From an uncultured Veillonella sp. (lineage in GTDB: Bacteria; Bacillota; Negativicutes; Veillonellales; Veillonellaceae): 64,000 nt of DNA. Shown in pieces: positions 1 through 7,301 of the stretch. The translations under genes and the position numbers were made by a program. Below the pieces are notes generated by a model. It was not told the DNA's origin. It saw only the letters and a program-made list of their open reading frames with translations, and searched no databases. The DNA lies in assembly GCF_937981445.1 (NCBI RefSeq), contig NZ_CALJON010000015.1, forward strand, positions 35,653 to 99,652, written 5' to 3'. Numbering within the stretch: the first letter of the stretch is position 1; each line of letters opens with the position of its first letter.

Positions 1-575
1 CTGATGTAGCTAAACTGATGGATGCGTTTGGCATGGACCTCATTATTATTGAAACTGTTGGCGTCGGTCAGTCAGAAGTAGATATTGTAAAAAGTGCTGA
101 TACGACATTGGTTGTTTTAGTACCTGGATTAGGTGATGATATTCAGGCCATTAAAGCGGGCATTTTAGAAATTGGCGATGTATTTGCCATTAATAAGGCT
201 GACCGAGATGGCTGTGACAAGCTCAATGTGGAAATTGAAATGATGCTTGACCTAGATGGTCGGCCGCGCACTTGGCGCCCACCGATTAATCGTACTGTAG
301 CAAGTCGCGACGAAGGTGTAGATGAATTAATTGAGTCATTGGATGCGCATTTTGCTCATTTAGTACAGACTGGTGAGTTAGAAACAAGACGACAAGCTCG
401 TACTAGAGATGAAATCCTTGGTATGCTAGAGGAACAAATTGGCCGTTTCGTAAGCCGTGTTATCGTTCCTAGTGAGTCGTTTACAAAAGGCTTAAAAGAA
501 GTAGAGGCAAGGACAAATGATCCGTATAGTTTAGTTAATTCATTAGTGGCCAATATATTTCCTAAGAATTTATAA
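1..575 (+). CDS. meaB: Methylmalonyl-CoA mutase-associated GTPase MeaB/ArgK (3' part)
   Basis: The gene enters the window already open: the reading frame is continuous from base 3 and no start is visible, so only about 190 C-terminal residues are present. MeaB proteins are G3E P-loop GTPases that load and protect the B12-dependent methylmalonyl-CoA mutase. Visible here are the switch II-like IETVGVGQSE segment, the base-specificity motif NKAD about 40 residues later, and the helical C-terminal dimerisation region. The N-terminal Walker A would lie upstream of the window. Methylmalonyl-CoA epimerase and decarboxylase follow, which fits a succinate-to-propionate pathway; the mutase genes are probably just upstream but cannot be seen. 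Its stop codon lies inside a 16-bp tandem repeat. Confidence 0.93.
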   Translation, partial: DVAKLMDAFGMDLIIIETVGVGQSEVDIVKSADTTLVVLVPGLGDDIQAIKAGILEIGDVFAINKADRDGCDKLNVEIEMMLDLDGRPRTWRPPINRTVASRDEGVDELIESLDAHFAHLVQTGELETRRQARTRDEILGMLEEQIGRFVSRVIVPSESFTKGLKEVEARTNDPYSLVNSLVANIFPKNL

Positions 576-598
576 ATCAAGAACTTACCAAACAAGCG

Positions 599-645
599 TT
601 TATAAATTAAGACCTTTATAAATTAAGACCTTTATAAATCAAGAG
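599..645. repeat. 16-bp tandem repeat after meaB
   Basis: The unit TTTATAAATTAAGACC occurs twice exactly (599-614, 615-630), followed by a third near-copy at 631-645. A diverged copy starts at the meaB stop codon (about 569), so the array spans the gene end. It is not a recognisable terminator. The rest of the gap to mce is AT-rich, with a possible -10 hexamer TATAAT at 772-777 but no convincing -35. Confidence 0.7.
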
Positions 646-800
646 TTTATAAGGTATGTACTGGTAAGTTAAGTTTTTATAAAGGGCAAACTTATAAATA
701 CAATTAATTACTATACTCTATAGTTTTTTGAAATTATTTTTCTTAAGGCGAACTTAATGGTAAAATAGAAATATAATATGTTATTAAGGAGCGTGTAAGT

Positions 801-1223
801 ATGGCTTTTAAAGTATTACAAGTAGACCATATTGGTATCGGTGTTTCTAACTTAGATGCAACTAAAGACTTCTACAAAAACACCCTTGGCATGGACCATT
901 TGCCAGATGATGAAGTCGTAGAGGAACAAAAAGTAAAAGTAAGCTTTTTCCCTGTAGGTGATGCAGAACTTGAATTTTTAGAAACAACAGAACCAGATGG
1001 ACCGATTGGCCGATTTATTGAAAAGAATGGTGGTCGTAATGGTATTCAACATATTGCGCTCCGCGTAGATAATATTGAAAATGCCATTGCCGATTTGATG
1101 GCTAAAGGTGTTCGTATGATTGATGAAAAACCACGCTACGGTGCAGGTGGTTCGGCCATTGCCTTTATTCATCCAAAAGCGACTGGCGGGGTTTTAGTTG
1201 AACTTTGCCAACGTATGAAGTAA
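801..1223 (+). CDS. mce: Methylmalonyl-CoA epimerase
   Basis: Interconverts (2R)- and (2S)-methylmalonyl-CoA, linking the mutase to the decarboxylase. The 140-residue length and two vicinal-oxygen-chelate (glyoxalase-like) beta-alpha-beta modules are typical of the family. Metal ligands can be read at His10 (VDHIGIGV), His84 (GIQHIALRV) and Glu134 (GVLVELCQ). A ribosome site (AAGGAG) precedes the ATG by about 8 bases. It sits between meaB and mmdA, which supports the assignment. The 214-base gap to mmdA suggests mmdA may have its own promoter. Confidence 0.95.
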   Translation: MAFKVLQVDHIGIGVSNLDATKDFYKNTLGMDHLPDDEVVEEQKVKVSFFPVGDAELEFLETTEPDGPIGRFIEKNGGRNGIQHIALRVDNIENAIADLMAKGVRMIDEKPRYGAGGSAIAFIHPKATGGVLVELCQRMK

Positions 1224-1437
1224 GATAATAAGGATATATTATTTATTGTGCTAGCATGTTCTTAGTGTCATAGGGCTAAGATACACTTGTATAAATAATG
1301 CAATACTGCTAAGCGAAGCTTTGTGTTATTGCTAGTGCTATACGAAATTTGTATAGCAGTGCCCTGTTAGCTAAGAGCAGACTTGTATAATAATCAATAT
1401 AAGAGAACAAGTAAGATAATATAATGGAGGTATAGTA
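1224..1437. other. Intergenic region upstream of mmdA
   Basis: No gene. The stretch contains a perfect hairpin (GCTATAC, 7-base loop, GTATAGC; about 1349-1369) and an imperfect direct duplication: a segment with CTAAG followed by ACTTGTATAA occurs near 1275-1310 and again near 1372-1392. TATAAT-like hexamers lie at 1386-1391 and close to the mmdA ribosome site, but none has a good -35. The 5' untranslated region of mmdA is probably structured; no known riboswitch class was recognised. Confidence 0.4.
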
Positions 1438-2967
1438 ATGGCAACAGTCCAAGAGAAGATTGCTTTATTACACAAGAAACTTGAGACTATTAAATTAGGT
1501 GGCGGTGAAAAGCGCATTGCCCAACAACACAGCAAAGGTAAAATGACAGCTCGAGAACGTCTTGCTAAATTATTTGATCCTAATAGCTTTGTTGAAATTG
1601 ACCAATTCGTAAAACATCGCTGCGTTAACTTTGGCCAAGATAAGAAGGAATTACCTGGTGAAGGTGTTGTAACAGGCTATGGTACAATTGATGGTCGCTT
1701 AGTGTATGCGTTTGCTCAAGATTTCACTGTAGAAGGTGGTTCTTTAGGGGAAATGCATGCAGCTAAAATCGTTAAAGTACAGCAAATGGCTATGAAAATG
1801 GGGGCCCCAATTATCGGTATTAACGATTCCGGCGGAGCTCGTATTCAAGAAGCTGTAGATGCTTTATCTGGTTTTGGTAAAATATTCTTCCAAAATACAG
1901 CAGCATCTGGTGTGATTCCTCAAATCTCCGTTATTATGGGGCCATGTGCAGGTGGGGCCGTATATTCACCAGCGATTACAGATTTTATTTACATGGTAAA
2001 AAATACATCCCAAATGTTTATTACTGGCCCAGCGGTTATTAAATCCGTAACAGCTGAAGAAGTAACTGCCGAAGATCTTGGCGGTGCTATGGCTCATAAT
2101 GCAGTATCTGGGGTTGCTCACTTTGCGGCAGAAGACGAAGATGATTGCTTAGCTCAAATTCGCTACTTATTGACATTCTTGCCAAGCAATAATATGGAAG
2201 ATGCACCATTAGTTGAAACTGGTGATAGCCCAACACGTGCTGATGAAGAGCTTAATTCTTTATTACCAGATAATAGCAATATGGCCTACAATATGCTTGA
2301 TGTTATTGCTAAGGTTGTAGACAATGGTGAATACTATGAAGTGCAACCATTCTATGCAACGAATATCATTACTTGCTTTGCTCGTTTTGATGGTCAAAGT
2401 GTAGGGATTATTGCTAGCCAACCTAAAGTAATGGCTGGTTGTTTAGATATTAATGCATCCGATAAATGTGCGCGTTTCATCCGCTTCTGCGATGCCTTTA
2501 ATATTCCTTTAGTTACGTTCGTTGACGTACCAGGCTTCTTGCCAGGGACAAACCAAGAATGGGGCGGCATTATCCGTCACGGCGCTAAAATGCTTTACGC
2601 ATACTCTGAAGCTACTGTACCAAAGGTTACGGTTATTACTCGTAAAGCTTATGGCGGTGCCTATATTGCTATGTGTTCCCAACATTTAGGGGCTGACCAA
2701 GTATTTGCTTGGCCAACAGCGGAAATCGCTGTTATGGGGCCAGCTGGGGCTGCTAATATTATCTTCAAACGGGATGAAGATAAAGAAGCAAAAACTGCAC
2801 AGTATGTAGAAGAATTTGCTACTCCTTATAAAGCAGCAGAACGTGGCTATGTAGATTCTGTTATTGAACCAAAAGAAACGCGTCCAGCGATTATTCGCTC
2901 CCTTGCCATGTTAGCAAGTAAACGTGAAAATAGACCACCTAAGAAACATGGTAATATTCCATTATAA
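1438..2967 (+). CDS. mmdA: Methylmalonyl-CoA decarboxylase alpha subunit (carboxyltransferase)
   Basis: Cytoplasmic carboxyltransferase subunit of the Na+-translocating methylmalonyl-CoA decarboxylase. It transfers the carboxyl group of methylmalonyl-CoA to biotin on MmdC, giving propionyl-CoA. The 509-residue length and the tandem crotonase-like folds are typical, with acyl-CoA and biotin pocket signatures GINDSGGARIQE and GPCAGGAVYSPAI in the N half and TRKAYGGAYIAM in the C half. It could be confused with the propionyl-CoA carboxylase beta chain by sequence alone, but the adjacent mmdD, mmdC and mmdB genes decide. A GGAGG ribosome site lies just before the ATG. Confidence 0.97.
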   Translation: MATVQEKIALLHKKLETIKLGGGEKRIAQQHSKGKMTARERLAKLFDPNSFVEIDQFVKHRCVNFGQDKKELPGEGVVTGYGTIDGRLVYAFAQDFTVEGGSLGEMHAAKIVKVQQMAMKMGAPIIGINDSGGARIQEAVDALSGFGKIFFQNTAASGVIPQISVIMGPCAGGAVYSPAITDFIYMVKNTSQMFITGPAVIKSVTAEEVTAEDLGGAMAHNAVSGVAHFAAEDEDDCLAQIRYLLTFLPSNNMEDAPLVETGDSPTRADEELNSLLPDNSNMAYNMLDVIAKVVDNGEYYEVQPFYATNIITCFARFDGQSVGIIASQPKVMAGCLDINASDKCARFIRFCDAFNIPLVTFVDVPGFLPGTNQEWGGIIRHGAKMLYAYSEATVPKVTVITRKAYGGAYIAMCSQHLGADQVFAWPTAEIAVMGPAGAANIIFKRDEDKEAKTAQYVEEFATPYKAAERGYVDSVIEPKETRPAIIRSLAMLASKRENRPPKKHGNIPL

Positions 2968-3006
2968 TTAGTAGTCTGTTATTACGTATAAGAAGGGAAG
3001 CACCAT

Positions 3007-3369
3007 ATGGACATTCAAAATATGCTGATTGCATTGGGCGGTATTATTGTGCTCTTTATTATTGTTAAAATGGTAAAGCGCAATCAACAGACTGCTCAAG
3101 CGTCTACAACTGAAGCACAAGCTTCAACACCTGTTGCCAATGCAGCACATGAGGTGCAAAGTAAGGCGAATGCAGAGGCACCTGTAGAGGAGGACGTTAT
3201 GGCTGTAATTGCCGCTACTGTAGCAATGCAGGAGGAAGAAGTTATTGCAGTTATTGCTGCTGCTGTGGCAGCTATGGGCTATGATTCCGATCAAATTGCC
3301 TCAATTAAACCAGCAAAACTTAAAAATTGGACATTAGAAGCAAGAATAAGTGGCAGACGCCAAGGATAA
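3007..3369 (+). CDS. mmdD: Methylmalonyl-CoA decarboxylase delta subunit (OadG-like)
   Basis: Small membrane anchor that holds the carboxyltransferase and biotin carrier onto the MmdB pump. The 120-residue protein has one N-terminal transmembrane helix (residues about 5-22), a flexible Ala/Thr/Gln/Glu-rich linker, then a C-terminal domain. That domain contains a duplicated hydrophobic motif: residues around VMAVIAATVA and VIAVIAAAVAAMG, about 15 residues apart. The C-terminal end (KLKNWTLEARISGRRQG) resembles the end of delta subunits. A strong ribosome site and in-frame ATG lie inside the gene at 3186-3201 and could yield a 56-residue second product (see findings). It ends 16 bases before mmdC. 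Confidence 0.9.
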   Translation: MDIQNMLIALGGIIVLFIIVKMVKRNQQTAQASTTEAQASTPVANAAHEVQSKANAEAPVEEDVMAVIAATVAMQEEEVIAVIAAAVAAMGYDSDQIASIKPAKLKNWTLEARISGRRQG

Positions 3370-3385
3370 TCTAGGAGGTTATACG

Positions 3386-3802
3386 ATGAAAAAATTTGTT
3401 ATTACTGTAAATGGTACGGCTTATGATGTAGAAGTTAATGAAGTGGGTGGCACATCTGTGGCTCCAGCAGCGGCACCTCGTGCAGCAGCACCAACACCTG
3501 CTCCAGCACCTGTAGTAGCACCGGCTCCTACGCCAGCTCCTGCAGCACCAGCAGCGGCTCCTGCACCAGCAAAAGCAGTGCTAGCTGGCGCATTTAGCGT
3601 AAACTCTCCTATGCCTGGCAAAATCATTTCCGTTGCAGTTAAATCTGGCGACGCAGTAAAAGCTAATACAGTGGTATGTATTTTAGAAGCTATGAAAATG
3701 CAAAATGAAATTGTAGCTCAAAAAGATGGCGTAGTTGCAGATGTACGAGTAGCTGCTAATCAGTCTGTAAAAGCTGGTGAAGCACTTGTTGTAATCGAGT
3801 AA
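3386..3802 (+). CDS. mmdC: Methylmalonyl-CoA decarboxylase gamma subunit (biotin carrier)
   Basis: Carries the biotin that shuttles CO2 from MmdA to MmdB. I chose the ATG at 3386 because AGGAGG lies 7 bases upstream and the protein then begins MKKFVITVNGTAYDVEVNE, as in this family; an upstream in-frame ATG at 3350 would overlap mmdD and has no ribosome site. The 138 residues divide into a short N-terminal region, an almost pure Pro/Ala swinging-arm linker (about 25-63), and a biotinyl-lipoyl domain with the biotinylation motif EAMKMQNE, in which Lys104 is modified. A large hairpin follows immediately. Confidence 0.96.
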   Translation: MKKFVITVNGTAYDVEVNEVGGTSVAPAAAPRAAAPTPAPAPVVAPAPTPAPAAPAAAPAPAKAVLAGAFSVNSPMPGKIISVAVKSGDAVKANTVVCILEAMKMQNEIVAQKDGVVADVRVAANQSVKAGEALVVIE

Positions 3803-3909
3803 TTTACACCTATTGGCAGATTGAGTGTTTGATTTCAATTGACCGATTTAGGGGGGGATTGCTCAAGGGTAATTTCCCCCCTATTTTTATAGGTGGATAG
3901 GTGTAAATT
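3801..3909 (+). promoter_or_regulatory. Nested hairpin with terminator-like core between mmdC and mmdB
   Basis: An exact 13-base inverted repeat (AATTTACACCTAT at 3801-3813; ATAGGTGTAAATT at 3897-3909) encloses a second, GC-only stem (TAGGGGGG at 3849-3856 with CCCCCCTA at 3876-3883) followed by TTTTTAT. The inner part looks like an intrinsic terminator inside the decarboxylase operon, so it may reduce transcription into mmdB or protect the mmdADC message end. The outer stem begins at the last bases of mmdC and ends 23 bases before the mmdB start. Function is inferred from structure alone. Confidence 0.6.
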
Positions 3910-3932
3910 GGCTTGGTGTAGGAGGGCTTTTT

Positions 3933-5102
3933 ATGAGTTCGTTATTTGTTGAATACCCTTGGTTAAATGAATTATTAATGGGCTTTACAGGCTTTCATGT
4001 AGGTCATTTAATCATGCTTTGCATTGGTGGGTTGCTAATTTTCTTAGCTGCTCGCTATGATTATGAACCAGTACTTTTATTGCCTATGGGTTTTGGCTGT
4101 ATGTTAGCTAATATTCCTTTCTCTTCAGCAGTATCCGAAGAGGCCGGAGCAGTAGGGTTTTTGATTACCTTATACCAATCGGGCATTGCAAATGAATTAT
4201 TTCCTGTACTTATTTTTATTGCCATTGGCGCTATGTGTGATTTTACACCACTCATGCGTAGACCGTCAGTTATGCTATTTGCAGCGGCTGCACAATTTGG
4301 TATTTTTGCTACTGCTATTGGCGGAGCCTTACTAGGTTTTGATTATGTACATGCTGCAGCTATTTCCATTATTGGTGCCGCTGATGGTCCCACTACTATT
4401 TATGTGGCATCTCGTCATGCTGTCGACATGTTAGGACCATTGTCTGTGGCAGCTTATTGCTACATGTCTTTAGTACCAGTTATTCAGCCACCAGTTATTA
4501 GAGCGATTACGTCTAAGAAAGAACGGCAAATTCGCATGGATTTTGAAGAAGAAAAACCAGTATCGAAAATGGCGAAAGTATTATTCCCTATTATGATTAC
4601 TATCATTGCAGGGATTGTAGCACCTATTTCGGTAGCTTTGATTGGGGCCTTAATGTTTGGCAACTTATTAAAAGAATCTGGCGTTACTGACTCCCTATCC
4701 CAAGCAGCACAGAATGAATTATCTAACCTTGTTACCCTCGTGCTCGGTATTACTGTAGGTTCCACCATGACGGCGGACAATTTCTTGACTTTAGATGTTT
4801 TTAAAATTCTCTGCCTTGGTGCTGTAGCCTTCGTATTTGATACAGTAGGGGGCATAGTATTTGCTAAAATTTACAATCTTTTTGCTAAAAAGAAAATTAA
4901 TCCTATGATTGGGGCTTGTGGTATTTCTGCATTCCCTATGTCTGGTCGTGTAGTAGCTAAGATGGCATTAAAAGAAGATAATACAAACTTTATTATTCAA
5001 CATGCCATTGGTGTTAATGTGGCCGGTCAAATTGCATCCGTAGTGGCTGGTGGTTTAGTATTAGCTTTAATCCCAGCACTTGGTCAATTAATTGCTCGTT
5101 AG
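3933..5102 (+). CDS. mmdB: Methylmalonyl-CoA decarboxylase beta subunit (Na+ pump)
   Basis: Integral membrane subunit that decarboxylates carboxybiotin and exports Na+. The 389 residues form about ten hydrophobic segments. Family signatures are GAADGPTTIY (conserved Asp in a membrane region), TVGSTMTADNFL, and the C-terminal glycine-rich NVAGQIASVVAGG. The best start is the ATG at 3933, with GGAGGG eight bases upstream. The closest relatives would be OadB and GcdB of other biotin-dependent Na+ pumps; operon context makes methylmalonyl-CoA the substrate. Confidence 0.96.
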   Translation: MSSLFVEYPWLNELLMGFTGFHVGHLIMLCIGGLLIFLAARYDYEPVLLLPMGFGCMLANIPFSSAVSEEAGAVGFLITLYQSGIANELFPVLIFIAIGAMCDFTPLMRRPSVMLFAAAAQFGIFATAIGGALLGFDYVHAAAISIIGAADGPTTIYVASRHAVDMLGPLSVAAYCYMSLVPVIQPPVIRAITSKKERQIRMDFEEEKPVSKMAKVLFPIMITIIAGIVAPISVALIGALMFGNLLKESGVTDSLSQAAQNELSNLVTLVLGITVGSTMTADNFLTLDVFKILCLGAVAFVFDTVGGIVFAKIYNLFAKKKINPMIGACGISAFPMSGRVVAKMALKEDNTNFIIQHAIGVNVAGQIASVVAGGLVLALIPALGQLIAR

Positions 5103-5118
5103 TAGAGGAGGGGATCCT

Positions 5119-5244
5119 ATGACTGATGTAGAAGCAGCTGTATTGCAAATGTGTATTGCATTACCTGTAATGTTTATTGTAATTTGTGGCTTTATTTTAG
5201 CTACTAAAGGGTTAGTAAGTTTATTCCCTGAAAAAGATGCATAA
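5119..5244 (+). CDS. 41-residue membrane microprotein at the end of the mmd operon
   Basis: A small ORF starts with ATG, 6 bases after a strong AGGAGGGG ribosome site, and lies 16 bases after the mmdB stop. The protein begins MTDVEAAVLQMCIALPVMFI, continues as a single hydrophobic helix (about residues 8-30), and ends in a short charged tail (FPEKDA). An acidic N-terminus followed by one helix resembles the N-terminal anchor of OadG/delta-type subunits. It is not obviously the published 55-residue epsilon subunit, whose described homology is to the C-terminal part of delta. The ribosome site and the terminator right after it argue that it is translated and is the last gene of the operon. Confidence 0.7.
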   Translation: MTDVEAAVLQMCIALPVMFIVICGFILATKGLVSLFPEKDA

Positions 5245-5269
5245 TAATTAACATATCCACCTGAAATAA

Positions 5270-5321
5270 CCACCTCAACGATGGCTGTACGAACAGTGTA
5301 TTTTTGAGGTGGATTTTTTTT
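5270..5321 (+). terminator. Rho-independent terminator of the mmd operon
   Basis: CCACCTCAA (5270-5278) pairs with TTGAGGTGG (5304-5312), followed by A and eight T. A smaller inner hairpin (CTGTACGAACAG) lies in the loop. Confidence 0.9.
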
Positions 5322-5534
5322 GTCTGTTCTACGGCTATTTAATTGAGAATAAAACCTAATTTAAAATTCATCTTTTGTAAAATTAAATGAGAATTAAGTA
5401 GATGCCTATTCTTGGGAAATACATAAGGTGTAGAAAATGAAAATGTGTATCAAATAGCGTAATAGAGCCATTGTTCTATGCAAAATAGTTGTAGGCACTT
5501 GCTAAAAAATAATAACAAATCATTCTCCATAAGT

Positions 5535-5563
5535 TTGACAAGAAGGAAAAATCGTGTCATAAT
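5535..5563 (+). promoter_or_regulatory. Sigma-70 type promoter for ferredoxin
   Basis: TTGACA, a 17-base spacer, then CATAAT. The predicted start is about 75 bases before the ferredoxin ATG. The rest of the 320-base gap after the mmd terminator (5322-5534) is AT-rich and shows no ORF or convincing structure. Confidence 0.75.
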
Positions 5564-5646
5564 GAGAATATAAATTTTAAGGTAAGTTCCTTAACGAGTT
5601 GATAATCAAGAAGTTATCTAGTATATTTTTTTGGAGGTGTCCAATC

Positions 5647-5814
5647 ATGAGAGTTATCGGTGATGAATGTATTAAATGTGGTTCTTGTGCTTCTGTGTGT
5701 CCAGTAGGCGCTATCAGCGAAGGCGAACTTAAATACGAAATCAATGACACTTGTATCGACTGCGGTTCTTGCGAATCCGTTTGCCCAGTTGGTACAATCC
5801 ATCCAGCAGAATAA
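5647..5814 (+). CDS. 2[4Fe-4S] ferredoxin
   Basis: A 55-residue clostridial-type ferredoxin with two CxxCxxCxxxCP motifs (CIKCGSCASVCP and CIDCGSCESVCP), each expected to bind one [4Fe-4S] cluster for low-potential electron transfer. The start at 5647 follows GGAGGTG by 9 bases and gives the usual compact length; an upstream in-frame ATG would add a non-conserved stretch. The gene is monocistronic, between a strong promoter and a strong terminator, which suggests high expression. Likely partners such as pyruvate:ferredoxin oxidoreductase or hydrogenase are not next to it. Confidence 0.95.
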   Translation: MRVIGDECIKCGSCASVCPVGAISEGELKYEINDTCIDCGSCESVCPVGTIHPAE

Positions 5815-5826
5815 TTTGGATGCTTA

Positions 5827-5851
5827 AAGCCCTCTTCGGAGGGCTTTTTTT
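5827..5851 (+). terminator. Terminator after ferredoxin
   Basis: AAGCCCTC, a TTCG tetraloop, GAGGGCTT, then a T run: a textbook intrinsic terminator. Confidence 0.95.
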
Positions 5852-6003
5852 GTATGTAAATTTTTTTATGGACGTTTTTCTTATCTGTAGTTAGAGTCTA
5901 CGCTTCATAGATTGTAAGCGTAGGCGTTTTGTATTACACTAACCTCTGAAGACTTATGTATTACTTACGAAATATGTATTAATCATGCAAAAGAGGTGTA
6001 AGG

Positions 6004-6594
6004 ATGGATAATAAGAAGATTGGTCAACTTATTTTGCAGTTGCGCACAGAAAAAGGTTTGACACAGCAAGAAGTGGCCGAGCTGCTCCATATAACTAATA
6101 AAACGGTGTCTAAGTGGGAATGTGGGAAGGGGGTACCGGATATTGCCTTATGGGAGCCTTTAGCTCAAGTATTAGGGGCAGATGTATTAAAATTATTACA
6201 AGGTGGTTTGGCACAAAATTGCAGTGATATGGGAAATATTCGGCGTATAAAGATTTATGTTTGCCCTCACTGTGGTAATATTTTAACTAGTACAAGTAAT
6301 GCGCATTTAAATTGTTGTGGGAGGCAATTAGAACCCCTTCATTTTAGCCCTGGTGATGATAGGCATCGCCCAAGTATTGATAGTGTAGATGGTGATTTTT
6401 ATATACACTTTAATCATCCTATGACTAAATCAGATTATATTTATTTTGTTGCATATGTATATGATGATTTCCTTTGGTTACAGCGATTATATGCAGAGCA
6501 AGAGGCGGCGTTACGAATCCCGTGGATGAAACGCGGTGGCAAGCTGTTAGTATACTGTAATCATGGAGCGTTTGTATATAATCGAGTATTTTAA
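6004..6594 (+). CDS. XRE-type HTH fused to a degenerate desulfoferrodoxin domain
   Basis: Residues about 6-62 form a lambda/XRE helix-turn-helix (GLTQQEVAELLHITNKTVSKWE). Residues 85-110 match the desulforedoxin Fe(Cys)4 module: C87-P-H-C90-G ... C104-C105-G. Residues 117-196 resemble the superoxide reductase domain (HxP at His121, HPM at His138, C185-N-H187-G). Compared with desulfoferrodoxin, the ligand six residues after the HPM histidine is Asp144 instead of His, and the CNxHG motif is one residue short. The four cysteines are intact, so the protein may sense iron, oxygen or redox state instead of detoxifying superoxide. This role is inferred. It is a single gene with its own terminator. 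The ATG has GAGGTG about 7 bases upstream. Confidence 0.8.
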   Translation: MDNKKIGQLILQLRTEKGLTQQEVAELLHITNKTVSKWECGKGVPDIALWEPLAQVLGADVLKLLQGGLAQNCSDMGNIRRIKIYVCPHCGNILTSTSNAHLNCCGRQLEPLHFSPGDDRHRPSIDSVDGDFYIHFNHPMTKSDYIYFVAYVYDDFLWLQRLYAEQEAALRIPWMKRGGKLLVYCNHGAFVYNRVF

Positions 6595-6607
6595 ATTAGG
6601 AAAATAA

Positions 6608-6639
6608 AAAGACCATACTTTGAGGTATGGTCTTTTTTT
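6608..6639 (+). terminator. Terminator after the HTH-desulfoferrodoxin gene
   Basis: AAAGACCATAC and GTATGGTCTTT form the stem around a 6-base loop, followed by a T run. Confidence 0.93.
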
Positions 6640-6656
6640 CGTACCTCGAAGGACTG

Positions 6657-6755
6657 AGTCAATGAATCGGTGGCGGTGTTAGTCGATGAATCAGTGGATG
6701 AGGCGGTAAATGAATCAATGAGACAGTCAATGAGTGGATGAGGTAGTGCTAGTCG
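6657..6755. repeat. Degenerate 12-bp repeat tract
   Basis: Repeats of the type GTSGATGAATCA follow each other in a 12-base rhythm, with some shortened units. Read in one plus-strand frame the tract gives V-[ND]-E-[SA] tetrapeptides (VNES, VDES, VDEA), then hits a stop. There is no ribosome site or complete ORF. The pattern resembles the VEE[ST] repeat coded inside minD at 19827-19994. Confidence 0.5.
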
Positions 6756-6851
6756 ATACGATATAAGTTTATAAGGGATGAGAATAGACAAATTGATTCT
6801 TTATAGCTTACAATAAAGAGTAATAAACTATAAAAAGGATGAGTATAAGAG

Positions 6852-7301
6852 ATGGTTTTATATGTAATAATCGGATGTTTATGGCTGATTTTAGATCAAT
6901 TTACGAAGATTTATGTGCAGCAGTCGATGCACTTAGGTGAATCTATAGCGATTATACCTAATGTATTTCATTTTACTTATATTTTAAATAAAGGTGCCGC
7001 TTTCGGTATATTGGAAGACCAAAGGGTATTTTTTTTGACTATTGTAATCATACTGTTAGGTGTGCTTTTTTATTTACGCCAATACATAATGAATGGTTCT
7101 AGAGCGCTAAAATTAGGCACGGCGTTATTAGTGAGTGGCGCGCTTGGCAATGGCTGGGATCGCTTTCATTTAGGTGCAGTAGTAGATTTTTTCGATTTTA
7201 GAATATGGCCAATTTTTAATATTGCTGATATTGGTATTTGCCTTGGTGTGGCGGCCTTGATTTATCATGTGTGGCGCCAACCGGAGAAGGGAGATAAATA
7301 G
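6852..7301 (+). CDS. lspA: Lipoprotein signal peptidase (signal peptidase II)
   Basis: Inner-membrane aspartyl protease that removes signal peptides from diacylglyceryl-modified prolipoproteins. The 149 residues hold four transmembrane helices. The catalytic pair is visible as Asp112 in AVVDFFDF and Asp126 in FNIAD, with the conserved GNGWDR turn (Asp103) before them. The stop codon abuts the ATG of rluD with no gap, a pairing common in Firmicutes. At least one likely substrate, the lipoprotein at 10870, is in this window. Confidence 0.97.
   Translation: MVLYVIIGCLWLILDQFTKIYVQQSMHLGESIAIIPNVFHFTYILNKGAAFGILEDQRVFFLTIVIILLGVLFYLRQYIMNGSRALKLGTALLVSGALGNGWDRFHLGAVVDFFDFRIWPIFNIADIGICLGVAALIYHVWRQPEKGDK

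Noticed and set aside
3421..3627. Ala/Gly-rich minus-strand reading frame opposite mmdC
   Set aside because: It is the mirror of the Pro/Ala linker codons, has no ribosome site, and other long antisense frames in the window have the same explanation.
5119..5244. Calling the 41-residue ORF mmdE
   Set aside because: The described epsilon subunit resembles the C-terminal part of delta, while this peptide is an N-terminal-anchor-like membrane helix.
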